Below are positions 46,000 to 58,424 of a DNA stretch of 64,000 bases, in pieces. How positions within the stretch are numbered: position 1 is the first letter of the stretch; each line of letters opens with the position of its first letter. The stretch comes from Periplaneta americana. Taxonomy: Eukaryota > Arthropoda > Insecta > Blattodea > Blattidae. Under the pieces are notes generated by a model. That model had not been told where the DNA came from. It was given only the letters and a program-made list of their open reading frames with translations, and did not search any database. A program made the translations under genes and the position numbers. The DNA lies in assembly GCF_040183065.1 (NCBI RefSeq), contig NC_091123.1:7349501-7413500 (forward strand), in the 5' to 3' direction.

Positions 46000-47235
46000 T
46001 GTATTTATTTTTATTTTTATTTGCATTCTGTTTTATTTTCTTCTCCTTTTATTTTTTTCTTACTTTAATTTCTTATTTCCTTAGACCTAGCCTACTTTGT
46101 TCATGCATTTCTCTTTTCTTTTTACTATCATTAAGTTTTTATATTTAGCGTTTTTTTTTGTTTTCCTTCTCATTTATATCATTTCTCACTTCCTGTCCTT
46201 TTCCTTTTCTTCCCTATCTCCCCGCTTTTGTCCTTTTTTCACCATTTCTTTTCCTGTTCTCTTTTCTTCCCCATTTCTCTTCCTGTTTTTCTCCTTTATT
46301 TCTTCATTTTCCTTCCTGTTTTTATCCTTTTCTTTTCCTTTTCTCTCCCTCTTTTTCCTCCTTTTCTTCCCCATCTCTCTTCCTGCTTTTTCTTTTCTTT
46401 CCCATCTTTCTACATGTTTGTATCCTCTTCTTTCCCTCATCTCTTCCTATTTTTGTCCTTATTCCCAACTCTCTTCATGTTTTTCCCCTTCTCTCTTCCT
46501 GTTTTTGTCCTTTACTTGTTCTTCTCTTTTCATGTTTTTATCCTTTTCTTCCCCATTTCTCTTCGTGTTTTTCTTCTTTGTTTCACCATTTCCCTACACG
46601 TCTTTATCCTTTTCTTCTCCTTTTCTCTTCCTGTTTTCTACTTTTCTTCCCCATCTCTCTTCCTGTGTTTCTCCTTTTCTTCTCCACCTCTCTTTCTGCT
46701 TTTTCTTTTCTTTCCCAGCTTTCTACCTATTTTTATCCTCTTCTTCCCCTCATCTCTTCCCTAATTTTGTCCTTTTCCCCCACTCTCTTCATGCTTTTCT
46801 CCTTTCCCCCCCTTCTCTCTTTACTGTTTTTGTTCTTTTCTTCCCATTCTCTCTTCCTGTTTTTCTATTTCTTTCCCTTCTCTCTTCCTGTTTTTGTCAC
46901 TTTTCCCATCTCCTCATTTTTATCCTTTTCTTCCCCTCGTCTCTTCATATTTTTCTTCTTTATTCTCCTCTCTGTTCCTGTTTTTATCCTTTTCCTCCCT
47001 TTCTCTCTTCCTGTTTTCTTAATTTTCTTCCCCATCTCTCTTCCTGTTTTTCTCATTTTTTCCCAATCTCTCTTCTTGTTTTTATCCTTTTTTCCCCTTC
47101 TCCATATTTTTCTCCTTTTTCTCCTCTCTCTTCATGTTTTTATCCTTTTCTTCCCCTTCTTTCTTTCTGTCTTTCTCCTTTCTTGTTTAGTACCGGTAGT
47201 CTATCCTCTCTCTTTCCATCCTTCGTTTCGCCTTT
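46000..47235. repeat. Polypyrimidine tract, about 1.1-1.2 kb
   Basis: Plus strand almost only T and C, in irregular units of about 35-45 bp such as CTTCCCCATCTCTCTTCCTG followed by TTTTTCTCCTTTT. All three plus frames are open for hundreds of codons purely because stops need A or G; these are not genes. Confidence 0.93.
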
Positions 47236-47239
47236 CTCT

Positions 47240-47399
47240 CCTTCATGTGTGTAGTTTGTTATGAGCAATGATTAATTTTTAGATGTTATTCTATTGTAAC
47301 TTATTCATGTAAACTTAGTACGTTTCGAATCCTCCCCTGTACCCGAGAACACTCTTTCAGAGGAGTGCTAGAATTTTGTTAATTTACGATTTCTTTGCA

Positions 47400-47457
<58 letters not shown>

Positions 47458-48325
47458 GTGCGAGTGTGAGTGGAAATCTAGGATGTGGAAGTGAAAGCGT
47501 GGGGGGGAATAAAAGAGGAATAGAAGAAGAAGAAGAAGAAGAAGAAGGAAATAGAAAGAAAGACAGAGATAGAAATAAAGCAGAGACAAGCAGTAAAGAA
47601 AGGTCAGAACCTGCGACAGCTGAGGATATAGCAATGTTAATAGATATGATTAATAAATGTGGGGATATGATCAAAAAGTGCTAGTAAAGGGTAATTGTAA
47701 TTGTAAATGATAGAGAAGTATAGGGGAGCGAGAAAGTGTATAAGCTGATGTGTAGAGAGAAATATAAGATTTATAGGAAGTGAGAGTATTGTGAAAGGTT
47801 TAGGTGTAAGTGGAATAGAGAGAAAGTTGAAAGTGAGCGCAAATATGAATGAGTGAAAAGTGAAAAAGGGTTAAAAGAAATGAACAAGTGACAGCATAAA
47901 ATTAGTACTGACATTTGAACGTTGGAACAGTAAATGAATATAAGAGACAGAAGGAGAAAAGGTCAAAGAACAAGTAAGGCAAATAATTCAATATGATAAT
48001 TTGTAGAGAATAAGTGAAATTGAAATCTTAGTGAATAGTAGTTAGAGGAAAAAGGGGGTTTGAAAGGCATATATAAATTTAGATATATTACGATTAATGA
48101 TCAAATAGAGAATAGCAAACGAAATGCAGGAGAAATACTGAAAGGGAGATTGAACAAGTAATAATAAAAAAAAAGTAGATAGTTTAATTGGTAGAAGTTG
48201 TGTAGACATGTACTGCAAATATGTGTTAATGTAAGTGTTAATGGTGGCACCGGATACAGAAATGTGAGGTACACCATTACATGTAAAGAAGTGCTGTGAC
48301 CAAATATATCATATATCATATCATA

Positions 48326-48371
<46 letters not shown>

Positions 48372-48375
48372 GTTA

Positions 48376-48416
<41 letters not shown>

Positions 48417-49060
48417 GTATTTGTATTCTCATTCATTCATTTATCAACAACTTGTTTCCTCTCTCATCATTCCTCTTTGTTAAATTCTTTATGGTCTCAA
48501 TTATTATATTTTCTTTCTCTCTTGATTCCTATTTCATGTTATTAATTCTGGAATCATTAATATTCATTGTTCATTAAATGTTTGATTAACAAATTCTCTC
48601 CCTAAGTTATACGTTCAGTTATGCTTGACATGCGATGACAATCGTGTAGGCCTAATCCTCCATACATCATCGGAGATTGGAAAGTTAGCAGAGCTTTGTT
48701 TTATTTCTCAGAGAAGGCTCCTTGTGTCGTGCTGGCAGGATTAAAGCTCCCAGCTCATAATTAAAGGTCATTCCTAAATATCTACGACCCCATTAGCTTT
48801 GTCGCTGCAGTGAACATCCGAGCTGAAATGTATCGCTCTTCCTTTGTTGTGTATCTCGCAGTGAAGGTGGAAGCCCCAGCAGTCGGCCTTTAAATTAGAG
48901 GAAATTTCCTTAAACTTGCATCCGTGATAGGAATTTTAAAGTAGCTGCACGGGTTTCTAGTAGGAAATGAAATTAATTTATTGTATTAGATAGCTTGGAG
49001 AAGCCACATCATTTTCAGACATACTTAACAGATCAGAAGTACGCTAAAAATTACAAATTC
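47240..49060. other. Simple repeats and unrecognised spacer
   Basis: Holds TTA arrays at 47401-47457 and 48327-48417, an AAG array at 47524-47547, then AG-rich unrecognised sequence. The open frame 47376-47684 is simple-sequence driven (poly-Tyr, poly-Glu) and not supported as a gene. Confidence 0.6.
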
Positions 49061-49084
49061 TATCGTAAAAATGTCGCATTTCTG

Positions 49085-49345
49085 TTTCAGTCCACACCTG
49101 TGGAGTAACGGTCAGCGCGTCTGGCCGCGAAAACAGGTGGCCCGGGTTAGAATCCCGGTCGGGACAAGTTACCTAGATGAGGTTTTTTCCGGGATTTTCC
49201 CTCAACCAAACACGAGCAAATGCTGGGTAACTTTCGGTGCTGGACCCCGGACTCATTTCACCGGCATTATCACCTTCATTTAATTCAGACGCTAAATAAC
49301 CTGAGATGTTGATACAGCGTCGTAAAATAACCCAATAAAAATGTT
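49085..49345 (+). repeat. tRNA-derived SINE, near full length
   Basis: A-box GGAGTAACGGTCAGCG, B-box GGGTTAGAATCCC, then the body with CAAGTTACCTAGATGAGG, GCAAATGCTGGGTAAC and GTCGTAAAATAACCCAATAAAA at the 3' end. I recognise this type as abundant in cockroach and termite DNA (recall, not a search). Confidence 0.8.
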
Positions 49346-49482
49346 TGTGTGATAAAACTTATAACTTAGTACATTTAATATAATTTTTAAGTTTATTATC
49401 TTGAGATATTTTCCCTCATCAGAGAAGACCCTCCACTGTGCATGTCTTGAGTGTGATTTCTTTCCTATAATTATAATACAGG

Positions 49483-49660
49483 GTGTTAAAAAAGTGTCCA
49501 ATATTTTAGGGGGTGCGAGTATGCATCAAAACAAGAAAAAATGTCTAATAAACATGGGTCCTACAACATATACTTTCTAAGATCTGAACACTTGTTCATA
49601 GGAGTTGCTCAATGTGACGTCCATTCATGGCAATGCATTCCTCTGCCCTTCGACGTAACC
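49483..49660. mobile_element. Left end of CAGGGTGTT TIR element
   Basis: TACAGGGTGTTAAAAAAGTG followed by a TGCATCAAAACAAG block and GTTGCTCAATGTGAC, matching the left part of 11619-12442. The right end was not found. Confidence 0.5.
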
Positions 49661-49869
49661 CACAGTTGTTTCTTTCTTTTTCAGTAACATGCATGTTGTA
49701 ATAATTGAACTAATTGTAGCTGTTCTTCATTCATGGTGTTATAAACATAACGCGTAAATATTAGTATTAAACAAATCACAAACTTAACGCGTAAATATTA
49801 GTATCAACAAATCCTCGGAACACGTGTTAACTGTTGTGGAACAATAATTGTTCGGAGAGTTTTTGTTCC

Positions 49870-50026
49870 TAATTTTGTATGTATTTATTCACACTGCAAT
49901 GGGTATATACCCGGTGGCAGTGGTAACTAATTACACTCAATAATGACAATAATAAACTTATTAATTAAAAATACAATTAATAATAATACTAATAATTAAT
50001 ACTACTACTACTACTACTACTACTAC

Positions 50027-50077
<51 letters not shown>

Positions 50078-50500
50078 CAACAACAGGGAATATACTAAAT
50101 TAAATGAAACGATCACTTAAAATAACATTTGAAATATTCTAATTTGTAACTTAAAACTAAGATCGAACTAAAACCCACGAGTATATGTTCATATCTGCAC
50201 AAGTACCTTTCAACATTACACTCATTTCGCTGTCAACTCACTCACTGCACTGGAACTACGACACATTTCACTGATTCTATCCTGATTTCACTAACACTTC
50301 AAAAACATTTCACTGTTCAAATTCTTTGCACTGACACTATAAACTATAAAGCTTCACTCACAGGAACACGTTTCACTTACACAGCACACTTCACTGACAC
50401 GACATACTTCTTCACTGATAAAACACACTTCACTGACACAACATAATTCTTCACTGATACAACACTTCAATAACAACATATCATTTACACCCTTTAACTA
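49870..50500. repeat. Interspersed repeat with triplet arrays and TTCACTGACAC-type units
   Basis: Starts with ACTGCAATGGGTATATACCC, contains ACT then AAT/AAC arrays (49995-50085), and ends with a run of degenerate units around CACTTCACTGACACAACATA (50220-50470). Class unknown. Confidence 0.45.
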
Positions 50501-50673
50501 CTGTGTATAATTACCGTCTATTAGTAAGGTCCTTAAGCCTATTTTAGGTTATGTTTGATAAAATCTTTTATAAAAGATTTGATGTAGTGTAATACACCCC
50601 AAATCCTATCCTTTAGCAAAGGTCTTTGATAAAATATTTTATCATATTCTTTGTCAAAAAACTTTAATAGTAT

Positions 50674-50872
50674 AGGGGAGAGTCGGGTAGTATCGGACAT
50701 CGGGTAATATCGGACAGTGAGTTTCTTTCATCTACCACACGATGATAGTACCTGATTGACATGGTTACGTTTCTGTGATGTCGCATAGAGAAACGTAACC
50801 ATGTCATTCAGGTACTACCATATAGTGGTAGATGAAAGAAACGCACTGTCCGATACTACCCGACTCTCCCCT
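50674..50872. mobile_element. Palindromic MITE, 199 bp
   Basis: Almost wholly inverted repeat: AGGGGAGAGTCGGGTAGTAT at left, ATACTACCCGACTCTCCCCT at right, arms of about 80-90 bp apart from a small extra GTAATATCGGACATCGG repeat. AATAGTA flanks both ends (50666-50672, 50873-50879), fitting a hAT-like 8-bp duplication with one change. Confidence 0.85.
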
Positions 50873-50999
50873 AATAGTAGCCTCAAAGACATTGTATTTT
50901 CTTAGTGATTATTTGGACTCATCTTGAAAAACCGAAATCAAAAACTAAAACGAAAACGTTTGAAGCAGTACCTGATCGTTGATCGAACAGCACACACAA

Positions 51000-51240
51000 G
51001 CACAAGCCAGCGCAAAATAAATTCATAAGTAACTTACAGAAGCGGAAACTTTGGCCCTTGCCTTAATACAAGCCCACCGCGCAAAACTGTCCGCAAGCAG
51101 TTCGCTCCGACCCGTGCGGTGATGCTGAGTGACGTCACGAGCTAGTTCCTTGCGGCACTGCGGAGCCCAGTGCTGTGCAGTGCGGAAGCAGCCCACGGGC
51201 TGGGCCGTTGTGCAGGGCCCTGCCTCTTACACAGCTTACA
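51000..51240. other. GC-rich patch, unrecognised
   Basis: Much higher GC than its surroundings (GCGGCACTGCGGAGCCC, GGGCTGGGCCGTTG). No exon with splice sites is evident; it may be the end of an unknown element. Confidence 0.3.
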
Positions 51241-51364
51241 TACAAGGTCTCGACTCTTCATTTGTATTACATAAATTATGAAAGCATTCGAATTGATTTT
51301 TCGTTCTTTTTCTAATGAGAATAACAAAAGGTAAAGTCTATTTTCTTATTTGTATGCATTGTAC

Positions 51365-52215
51365 ATCAGCTTATTGTCTATGCTGATGACGTGAATATGT
51401 TAGGAGAAAATCCACAAACGATTAGGGAAAACACGGGAATTTTACTTGAAGCAAGTAAAGCGATCGGTTTGGAAGTAAATCCCGAAAAGACAAAGTATAT
51501 GATTATGTCTCGTGACCAGAATATTGTACGAAATGGAAATATAAAAATTGGAGATTTATCCTTCGAAGAAGTGGAAAAATTCAAATATCTTGGAGCAACA
51601 GTAACAAATATAAATGACACTCGGGAGGAAATTAAACGCAGAATAAATATGGGAAATGCGTGTTATTATTCGGTTGAGAAGCTCTTATCATCCAGTCTGC
51701 TGTCCAAAAATCTGAAAGTTAGAATTTATAAAACAGTTATAATACCGGTTGTTCTGTATGGTTGTGAAACTTGGACTCTCACTCTGAGAGAGGAACATAG
51801 GTTAAGGGTGTTTGAGAATAAGGTGCTTAGGAAAATATTTGGGGCTAAGCGGGATGAAGTTACAGGAGAATGGAGAAAGTTACACAACGCAGAACTGCAC
51901 GCATTGTATTCTTCACCTGACATAATTAGGAGCATTAAATCCCGACGTTTGAGATGGGCAGGGCATGTAGCACGTATGGGCGAATCCAGAAATGCATATA
52001 GAGTGTTAGTTGGGAGACCGGAGGGAAAAAGACCTTTAGGGAGGCCGAGACGTAGATGGGAGGATAATATTAAAATGGATTTGAGGGAGGTGGGATATGA
52101 TGATAGAGACTGGATTAATCTTGCATAGGATAGGGACCGATGGCGGGCTTATGTGAGGGCGGCAATGAACCTTCGGGTTCCTTAAAAGCCATTTGTAAGT
52201 AAGTAAGTAAGTAAT
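51365..52215 (+). mobile_element. 5'-truncated LINE, RT from the YADD box to the 3' end
   Basis: The frame begins inside the RT active site (IVYADDVNML) and runs open for about 250 codons through KFKYLGATV, VVLYGCETWTL, RRLRWAGHVARMG and GRPRRRWEDNIKMD, the usual C-terminus of arthropod endonuclease/RT LINEs. One stop precedes the last DRWRAYVRAAMN segment. The tail is (TAAG)n. GTACAT on both sides (about 51362 and 52208) may be the target duplication. The long open frame suggests a fairly young copy. Confidence 0.88.
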
Positions 52216-53085
52216 AGTACATGTTTTCATTTACGTATCTATGTTTTATGAAGAGTAGTTTAAGAACTGAATTATAAACATCAATGTAATTGGTATCCTG
52301 AAACACTCACTGTAGAAAGAAAATGCAGCCAAACAAGAAGTTCGGGGGAAATTGCATACGCACACGGACAAGTACCGGAATAATCTGTAATTTTAGTTAG
52401 AATGTTTAAGCTCAGACGAGGACCAATTTTTAATTAATTCCCTGCTTTCACATAGAGCCTGCAAGAAAGAATTCTGGTATTCGTCTGGCCTGGATTTTTT
52501 TATCTGCAACATTGTCGTTTACGGGAATGGCCATCGCCAGTGGCCGACGCATTAGGAGAAATGGGGAGTGAGTGGTTGACTTCCTTATGGCCCAGTTGAT
52601 GGCGTCTCCAGTTTTGTGGCCGCTTCTAGAGATACCGCGAGTGGAAATTGAATTCCCCAGCAACGACAGCAGCAGCAGCACAACAAACCGTCCGTAGGGG
52701 GCATTGCTGTTTTTCGTGTATTTCAGGATCCCGATATATTACCATAGATTCAAAAGTCTGAAGTATGACGGCGTTTTGGAACTGTCTTACATTTAATGGA
52801 AATTACAAATCAGTGGTGCAGTTACACAGACATTTCAGATGTAAAATATAAGATTGAAGGCAATAGAAGAAGTAAAATGTACCTACATATTACACTAACA
52901 ATGGTAGCCGTTCAATACTATGTTCGCAGATTCAAACCCTGCTGACGTCAGTGGATTTTATACCGTGATGAAATTCGAGAAGAAAGTAAAGCTACTACTG
53001 CTACTACCATTGCTACTTCTATAATTTTGTTGCTACTGCTATTAATACTATCACTACTAGTAGCCTACTGCTACTACTAGATGCC

Positions 53086-53300
53086 TCATTCATTCATTCA
53101 TTCATTCATTCATTCATTCATTCATTCATTCATTCATTCATTCATTCATTCATTCATTCATTCATTCATTCATTCATTCATTCATTCATTCCATTCCATT
53201 CATTTTATTCCATAGATCTTACATGAGCAATGAAGCTTTAAGATGTGGAACAAGTCAAAATTTTACAATATTAATTACAATTATAATTTTTACAAATTTT
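53086..53300 (-). mobile_element. (ATTC)n array as the tail of a LINE 3' end
   Basis: A TTCA tetranucleotide array of about 26 copies grades through CATTCCATTCATTTTATTCC into CATAGATCTTACATGAGCAATG...GTGGAACAAGTC, the reverse of a LINE 3' UTR related to that at 26430-26520. The array is best read as the expanded tail. Confidence 0.65.
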
Positions 53301-53374
53301 TACAGTTTTACAATTTAGTAATTTTCTACAATTTTTACAATTTTGTGCAATTTTTTACAATATTTTGGCGAGAT

Positions 53375-53540
53375 GTAGTGAGATGAGGTGAGGTCCGAGG
53401 ATTCGCCAAGAGATTACCCGGCATTTGCCTTTTGGTTGGGGAAAACCTCGGAAAAACCCAACCAGGTAATCAAATCAAAAGGGTTGATGCCGAGGACTCG
53501 CCATAGGCCATCCGGCTTCAGTCCACCGTTTCTACTATTA
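53375..53540. repeat. Dispersed SINE-like repeat
   Basis: GAGGTCCGAGGATTCGCC, ATTACCCGGCATTTGCC, GGTTGGGGAAAACCTCGG, then GCCATAGGCCATCCGGC. Composition and internal short inverted repeats fit a SINE-type repeat; class not certain. Confidence 0.45.
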
Positions 53541-53799
53541 CATAGGCCTGCGATGAAAAAAAAAAATTTAAAAACTTTTAAGCTCTCCTTTATGTATTTT
53601 TGTGTGCTGAAGCCAGAAATTATATAAAAAATGGCACATCACGCACCATTTTACACAAAACTATATTTTATATTATAAATACATTAGTGGATTTTCTGCA
53701 TCCATAATCCAGTGCTCTAACGTAAAATTTTGTATTAACCATTTGACGAGTATGAGAAACATAATCTAGAAGGATGTGCGATGTAGAGAGTGAAAGTCC

Positions 53800-54420
53800 T
53801 GAAGAGTTTAACAGATTGTACTCAGTGATTTAATAACAGATTTAGAATTATCCAAGGAAAAAGCTGAGCTCTTAACGCTCCAGATTAAAATAAATAAATT
53901 TGTTGACAACAGGAACGTTTCTTCATTGGTACATGAGTAGAGAAGAGAAATTTACTCCCTACTTTTTACAAGAGGTGCCTTAGTATACTGCAGTGATATT
54001 CCTGGTTTGATACAGAAGTTTAATGTACAGTACGAAATGGATGAATGGAGACTTTTATCGATTCCTCCAAAAGAAGTCTGAAGGCAGTGATCAGGGCTTT
54101 TGCACAATGGCAACAGTATGCTTCGTTACCTATTGGTCATTCGGTATACCTTAAAGAAACTCTTGAGAATCTTGAACAGTTCTTACAAAGATAAAATATA
54201 AAGATCATAACTGGATGATCTGTGGTGATCTGAGAGAGTTGTGCCTGCTTCTTGGTCAGCAGGCTGGGTATACTAAGTTTCCATATTTCCTCTGTGAATG
54301 AGACAGTAGGGCAAGAAGCAGTCATTGGGAACAAAAACACTGGCTACAAGGGATATCTCTTGAACCTCACAAAAGAGGAAAGGCAACAAACCCAACTTCA
54401 CCATGAAGAGAAAAAGCTGG
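53800..54420 (+). mobile_element. Degraded protein-coding repeat of unknown class
   Basis: Pieces of a conserved insect repeat protein are readable, best at about 54190-54300: GDLRELCLLLGQQAGYTK followed by an F-LCEWD-type block. I know similar sequences as high-copy, transposon-associated proteins in insects but cannot name the family. It is a fossil with several breaks, not a host gene. Confidence 0.45.
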
Positions 54421-54859
54421 TATAAACATTTCACTAAATGTGAGTTGTTAATTATGCCAATCTAATAGTTTTTGTAAAATATATCTTCAATATTTGCCAC
54501 AGGACATGTTTCACTCCATCACTTTTCTATATTAAATTCAATAACGCTACATTTACATTGCCAAAAGTGCCAATGCATGTTACGAAAAAATGGTAGATGA
54601 TAGAGAAATTATAAGATCAGTTTTGGATTGAACACCTCAAGAAACCATAAATGCAGCATAAAGTTTTAGAATAATTTTTATGAACCTTAATTTTGCAGAT
54701 CTGTGTTATTGATAGTACAATGTTATAATTAATTACAGTTCCCTATTGATCTTATATAATCTAGCATTTCTTCTTAAACTTTCCTTAATGCTGTAATAAA
54801 CGACTGAACTCTTTGGATAAAAACTATCACGACTCATAGTTACGAGCAGTATAAGTCTA

Positions 54860-55022
54860 CCAATGTAATTCGATTGTTATTGGTCAGTTGGACACAAATA
54901 AGTTCAGTGATTGGCCGATAAACATTAACGGGGAGTTACAAATGTACTTCGTTTGTTATTGGTCAGTTTGTGCATCAATAGGCTGACCTTGGTGATGGGC
55001 TGGAAAACGTTAGCGTGGAGTT
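54860..55022. repeat. Tandem duplication with ATTGGTCAG boxes
   Basis: Two diverged direct units of about 83 bp, each with TTGTTATTGGTCAGTTxG and ending CGGGGAGTTA or CGTGGAGTTA. The inverted CCAAT boxes resemble those of the elements at 55831 and 58425. Confidence 0.55.
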
Positions 55023-55258
55023 AACCAACCAGAAGCGAGATTTTTTATGTTTCGCACAGTGTCGTGGTATAGATACATCCAAAAGGAATGGCGAACCTGT
55101 CTATTGGAGCAGTTACCTGTCCAGGAGAAAATGTTTGGGTTCGGAAGACATATGTACTTTACGTGCCACTAACATTTCATTACGAGAGAAAATTGTCACG
55201 AATAATTCGACACATACTTTCGTATTATATGTTTCAAGCGTTTTGCAATAATTAATAT

Positions 55259-55456
55259 TAACACGCTGTGGGTTAAAGGTTAGCATGTCTGATCGTGGAC
55301 AAGTTACCTGGTTGGGTTTTTCCGGAGTTTCCCCCCCAGTCCATTAAGAGCAAATACTGGGTAACTTTCGGTGCTGGACTCTGGACTGATTTCACTGGCA
55401 ATATAATTTTCATTTCTCTCGGACGCTAGATAGCCATCGCGTTGATAAAGTGTCGT
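55259..55456 (+). repeat. SINE copy, diverged 5' end
   Basis: Body and 3' end match the SINE at 49085-49345 (GACAAGTTACCTGGTTGGG, AGAGCAAATACTGGGTAAC, GTCGTAAAATAATTAAAAA). The tRNA-like head is damaged. Confidence 0.75.
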
Positions 55457-55830
55457 AAAATAATTAAAAACTATCACTACTGATAGGTATTACTGCTACT
55501 AGTACTACTGCTGCTGCTATTAATACTGCTATTTACTAGCACTACAGTCAAATGTTTATTCTACCAGAAGAGCTTTGACATGTCTTTTAGCTTAACCTAA
55601 AATGTTACACAACCACTGGTATAATCATAGCCAGAGTTACGGGCCAAGGTTATACAACTTTGTTTTGGTAATTAATCCTGACCTAAGTTATTTAGATTTT
55701 AATAATTTTAAGAAAAAGTAAGCAATTTATTTAGTATTCATGTCCCTTTCTTCTTTTTATTTCTTTTAATATACTTTTCATTCAAACTTTTATTCTGTTC
55801 TTGGCTTGATTCTCTACTTTTATCTGTAGT

Positions 55831-57025
55831 AATGTCACGAGATGTCTGAGATTTGCCGATAAATCCACGAGCGAAGCGAGTGGATTTATATGGGAAATCT
55901 CAGACCTCGAGTGACATTTATTAGGACTATTTCGTGAATAAAATAAAAATGTAAATAAGATATCCCTAAAATTCGATCACAAAATGTTAATAATTGTATA
56001 TTAACGAATACTTAACCTATTCAGACATTGTGAAGTTGAAATACTCGTAGATGAATATCTGTTATTGCAATAAAGAAATTCGATGTTATTATTCAGTAAT
56101 GCCAATTGCGAGAAGCGAAATACAGGTTTAACAATGTTAATTACATGTACTGCACTTTTCTCTTATTATTATAACAAATACATTTTCATTATCTGCTGAT
56201 ATCTAAATTTAATTTAACAGTATCAGTGGGGACAGCTATATAGCAATGCTTATGTATTCACAGCGAGACATGTTGCTACACAGTGAAGCCATCTCTGTAT
56301 AGATAGGCCTAATTAAAACACGAATTTTATTACGCCATACGAAAGGCAGTTTGATCAAAGACATTATTACTATGCAAGGTCTTTGAGTTTGATATGCGAT
56401 GATGTTACATAAATTTGAATGTCTATTAATTGTTTAATTTCAATACAGATGTTATAGGCTACAATTTTATAGGTTACGTTAGGCCTACCTGTGGAAGCAG
56501 AACCAATGTCAGCTGTGCCTTGTTTCGACCGTTACTTATAATGCGTGCTACACGAAATCATTTTTTATAGCTCGTCAAACGCATTGTCGCTGTAGTGTGT
56601 AACGGAACTAAAGCTGCATCTACACAGTTCAATATTCCAATCGCGTATGCGTGCAATCTGGGAAGAATATTGAAAGAATAAAGTTTAATAGGTACGTTCA
56701 ATTAAGATGCATAACGATTTTGTGTCTACATGGTGCGCCGTTTTGAACGTGGTCTTCACTGCGTAAATATATTAATTAATATTAAATATCAATCTTGCAT
56801 TCATTGCTTTAAAGTTGAAAGAAAAGTTTAACCGTGTAGTTGCATCTTAATGTATTCATGATCATCAATTTACGGGGAAACAGTTGGCGACGACTAAACA
56901 AAAGAACGACCATGCGATAAATTGATAGCGATAAATCTAGCTGCAGAAATTATCGCAAAGTCTGACTGTGATTGGTTGGAATTCAAAATTTCATTACACT
57001 TCATTGGTCGAAAATGGAATGACGT
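55831..57025 (+). mobile_element. Non-autonomous element A: hairpin end plus CCAAT-box end
   Basis: Left end is a hairpin (55831-55919): GTAATGTCACGAGATGTCTG and its inverse around GATAAATCCAC-GAGCGAAGCGA-GTGGATTTA. The right end has GTGATTGGTTGG, CATTGGTCGAAAATGG and TGACGTCATATA. Element B (58425-59466) has the same two kinds of end in the opposite orientation. No ORF. Confidence 0.6.
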
Positions 57026-57124
57026 CATATAAACGAAATAGTCTCCCTAATTGTCCATGTTTTGTAATAATTGTGTCGGTTTTGTAATTGTATTGAATCT
57101 TTATTTTGTTCCCTTTAGTATCAA

Positions 57125-57320
57125 ATAGCCGAGCGAGATGGCTCATGCGTTCAGCATGGGACTCACATTCGGAAGGTCCGCGATTCAATTCTCCGGACCG
57201 ATCAACCCGACAGTGGTTTTCCCGTGGTTTTCCACATTTACTTAGGCAAATGCCGGGTTGGAAATTTCATTGCCATGATCCAGTTTCCTTCCTCTTACCT
57301 GTAGAAAAATAATTTAGATT
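57125..57320 (+). repeat. tRNA-derived SINE (second family)
   Basis: A-box-like GAGCGAGATGGCTCATGCG, a B-box-like GCGATTCAATTCTC, then GTGGTTTTCCCGTGGTTTTCC and ATTTACTTAGGCAAATGCCGGG. Distinct from the SINE at 49085. The GC-rich DNA at 57360-57715 may belong to an adjoining repeat that I do not recognise. Confidence 0.65.
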
Positions 57321-57814
57321 TCTTATCATATCATTCATCTTCATCACCTCATTCCATAGGCATATTCAGATCATGACGCATGTCTTCGTCCGCTTGCAGG
57401 AGGGGCGTCCTCACCGAAACCGTCTCTGGGTTCTGAGGCTTTCGCAATATCTCTGTCAGGATTCATTTCTTAAGAGAACTTCTGAGAACAGTCGGAATGG
57501 ATCCTGTACTTCTTGGTCACCTTGGCGGTAGCCTATGAACTTATGGCGGGGGGGGTGTAGGGGGCCCATTGGGTAAGCGGGTGAGGGGTCACTTGCGGCC
57601 GGTGGCCTGGTAAATCTCATAATTCATCCAATAATTCGGGGTGTACAATAGGCCACCGTCGAGCCGACGTGCTGAAGGGTTGCTCGTAACCCGCCTCTAG
57701 CCACTCAATACTAGTAAAAAATAGTTATTTATAGGAACTGTCCCCGAACACGAATTTGCTCAAACGTCCATAATATATATTCATTTTATATTGTATGTAG
57801 CACTAAATAGGCCT

Positions 57815-57915
57815 CTACATAAATAAATAAATAAACAAATAAACAAATAAATAAATAAATAAATAAATAAATGGATAAATAAATAAATGGATGGATAAAT
57901 AAATAAATAAATACT
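57815..57915. repeat. (AAAT)n microsatellite
   Basis: AAAT/AAAC array with GGAT interruptions. Confidence 0.9.
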
Positions 57916-58424
57916 GATACTGCTACTTCTATTACAATTAGTACTACTACTGTTTTAATACTGATAGTACTATTATTAGTAGGCCTACTGATAGTACTGT
58001 TAAAACTTTGGATTTTGGAGCTGCCTTGTGCACGACTCGTGGCGACATAAGTAACGTCGCAGCACACAGCGTCGCCTCCACGGGTCATGAGTTTGTGCAA
58101 TGTCGTGTCCAAAATTTACTGCTGCAGTCTTAAGACATGATCATTACAGCCAAATAACCCAATTAACACTTCATCACTGTCAGCCCTGTCGCCCGCACCG
58201 TGGCTATAAGAAATAACACACAGCGCTCTGCGTCTTGGTTACATCGAAACACTTTAATATGTTTTGTAATATACTCTAATCTCATGGTATTCCATTTACA
58301 CTGTTTTGGGGGCATTGTATTCTTCTTGTTACATGTTGGGGTAATTTGGGTATAAAAACAACATTTTTTTATGTTCAGAGACCCATAGCCTGTTACCATG
58401 ACTATTACACTTTTACTACGTCAC

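Noticed and set aside
46097-47264. Stop-free plus-strand frames of 385 and 368 codons
   Set aside because: They lie in T/C-only DNA; all frames are open at once and encode only Phe, Ser, Leu and Pro. This is composition, not a gene.
47376-47684. 102-codon frame with poly-Tyr and poly-Glu
   Set aside because: Dominated by TTA and GAA arrays; the short tail has no recognisable domain.
51000-51240. GC-rich patch as a possible host exon or promoter
   Set aside because: No open frame with splice sites and no start context; kept only as an unrecognised patch.
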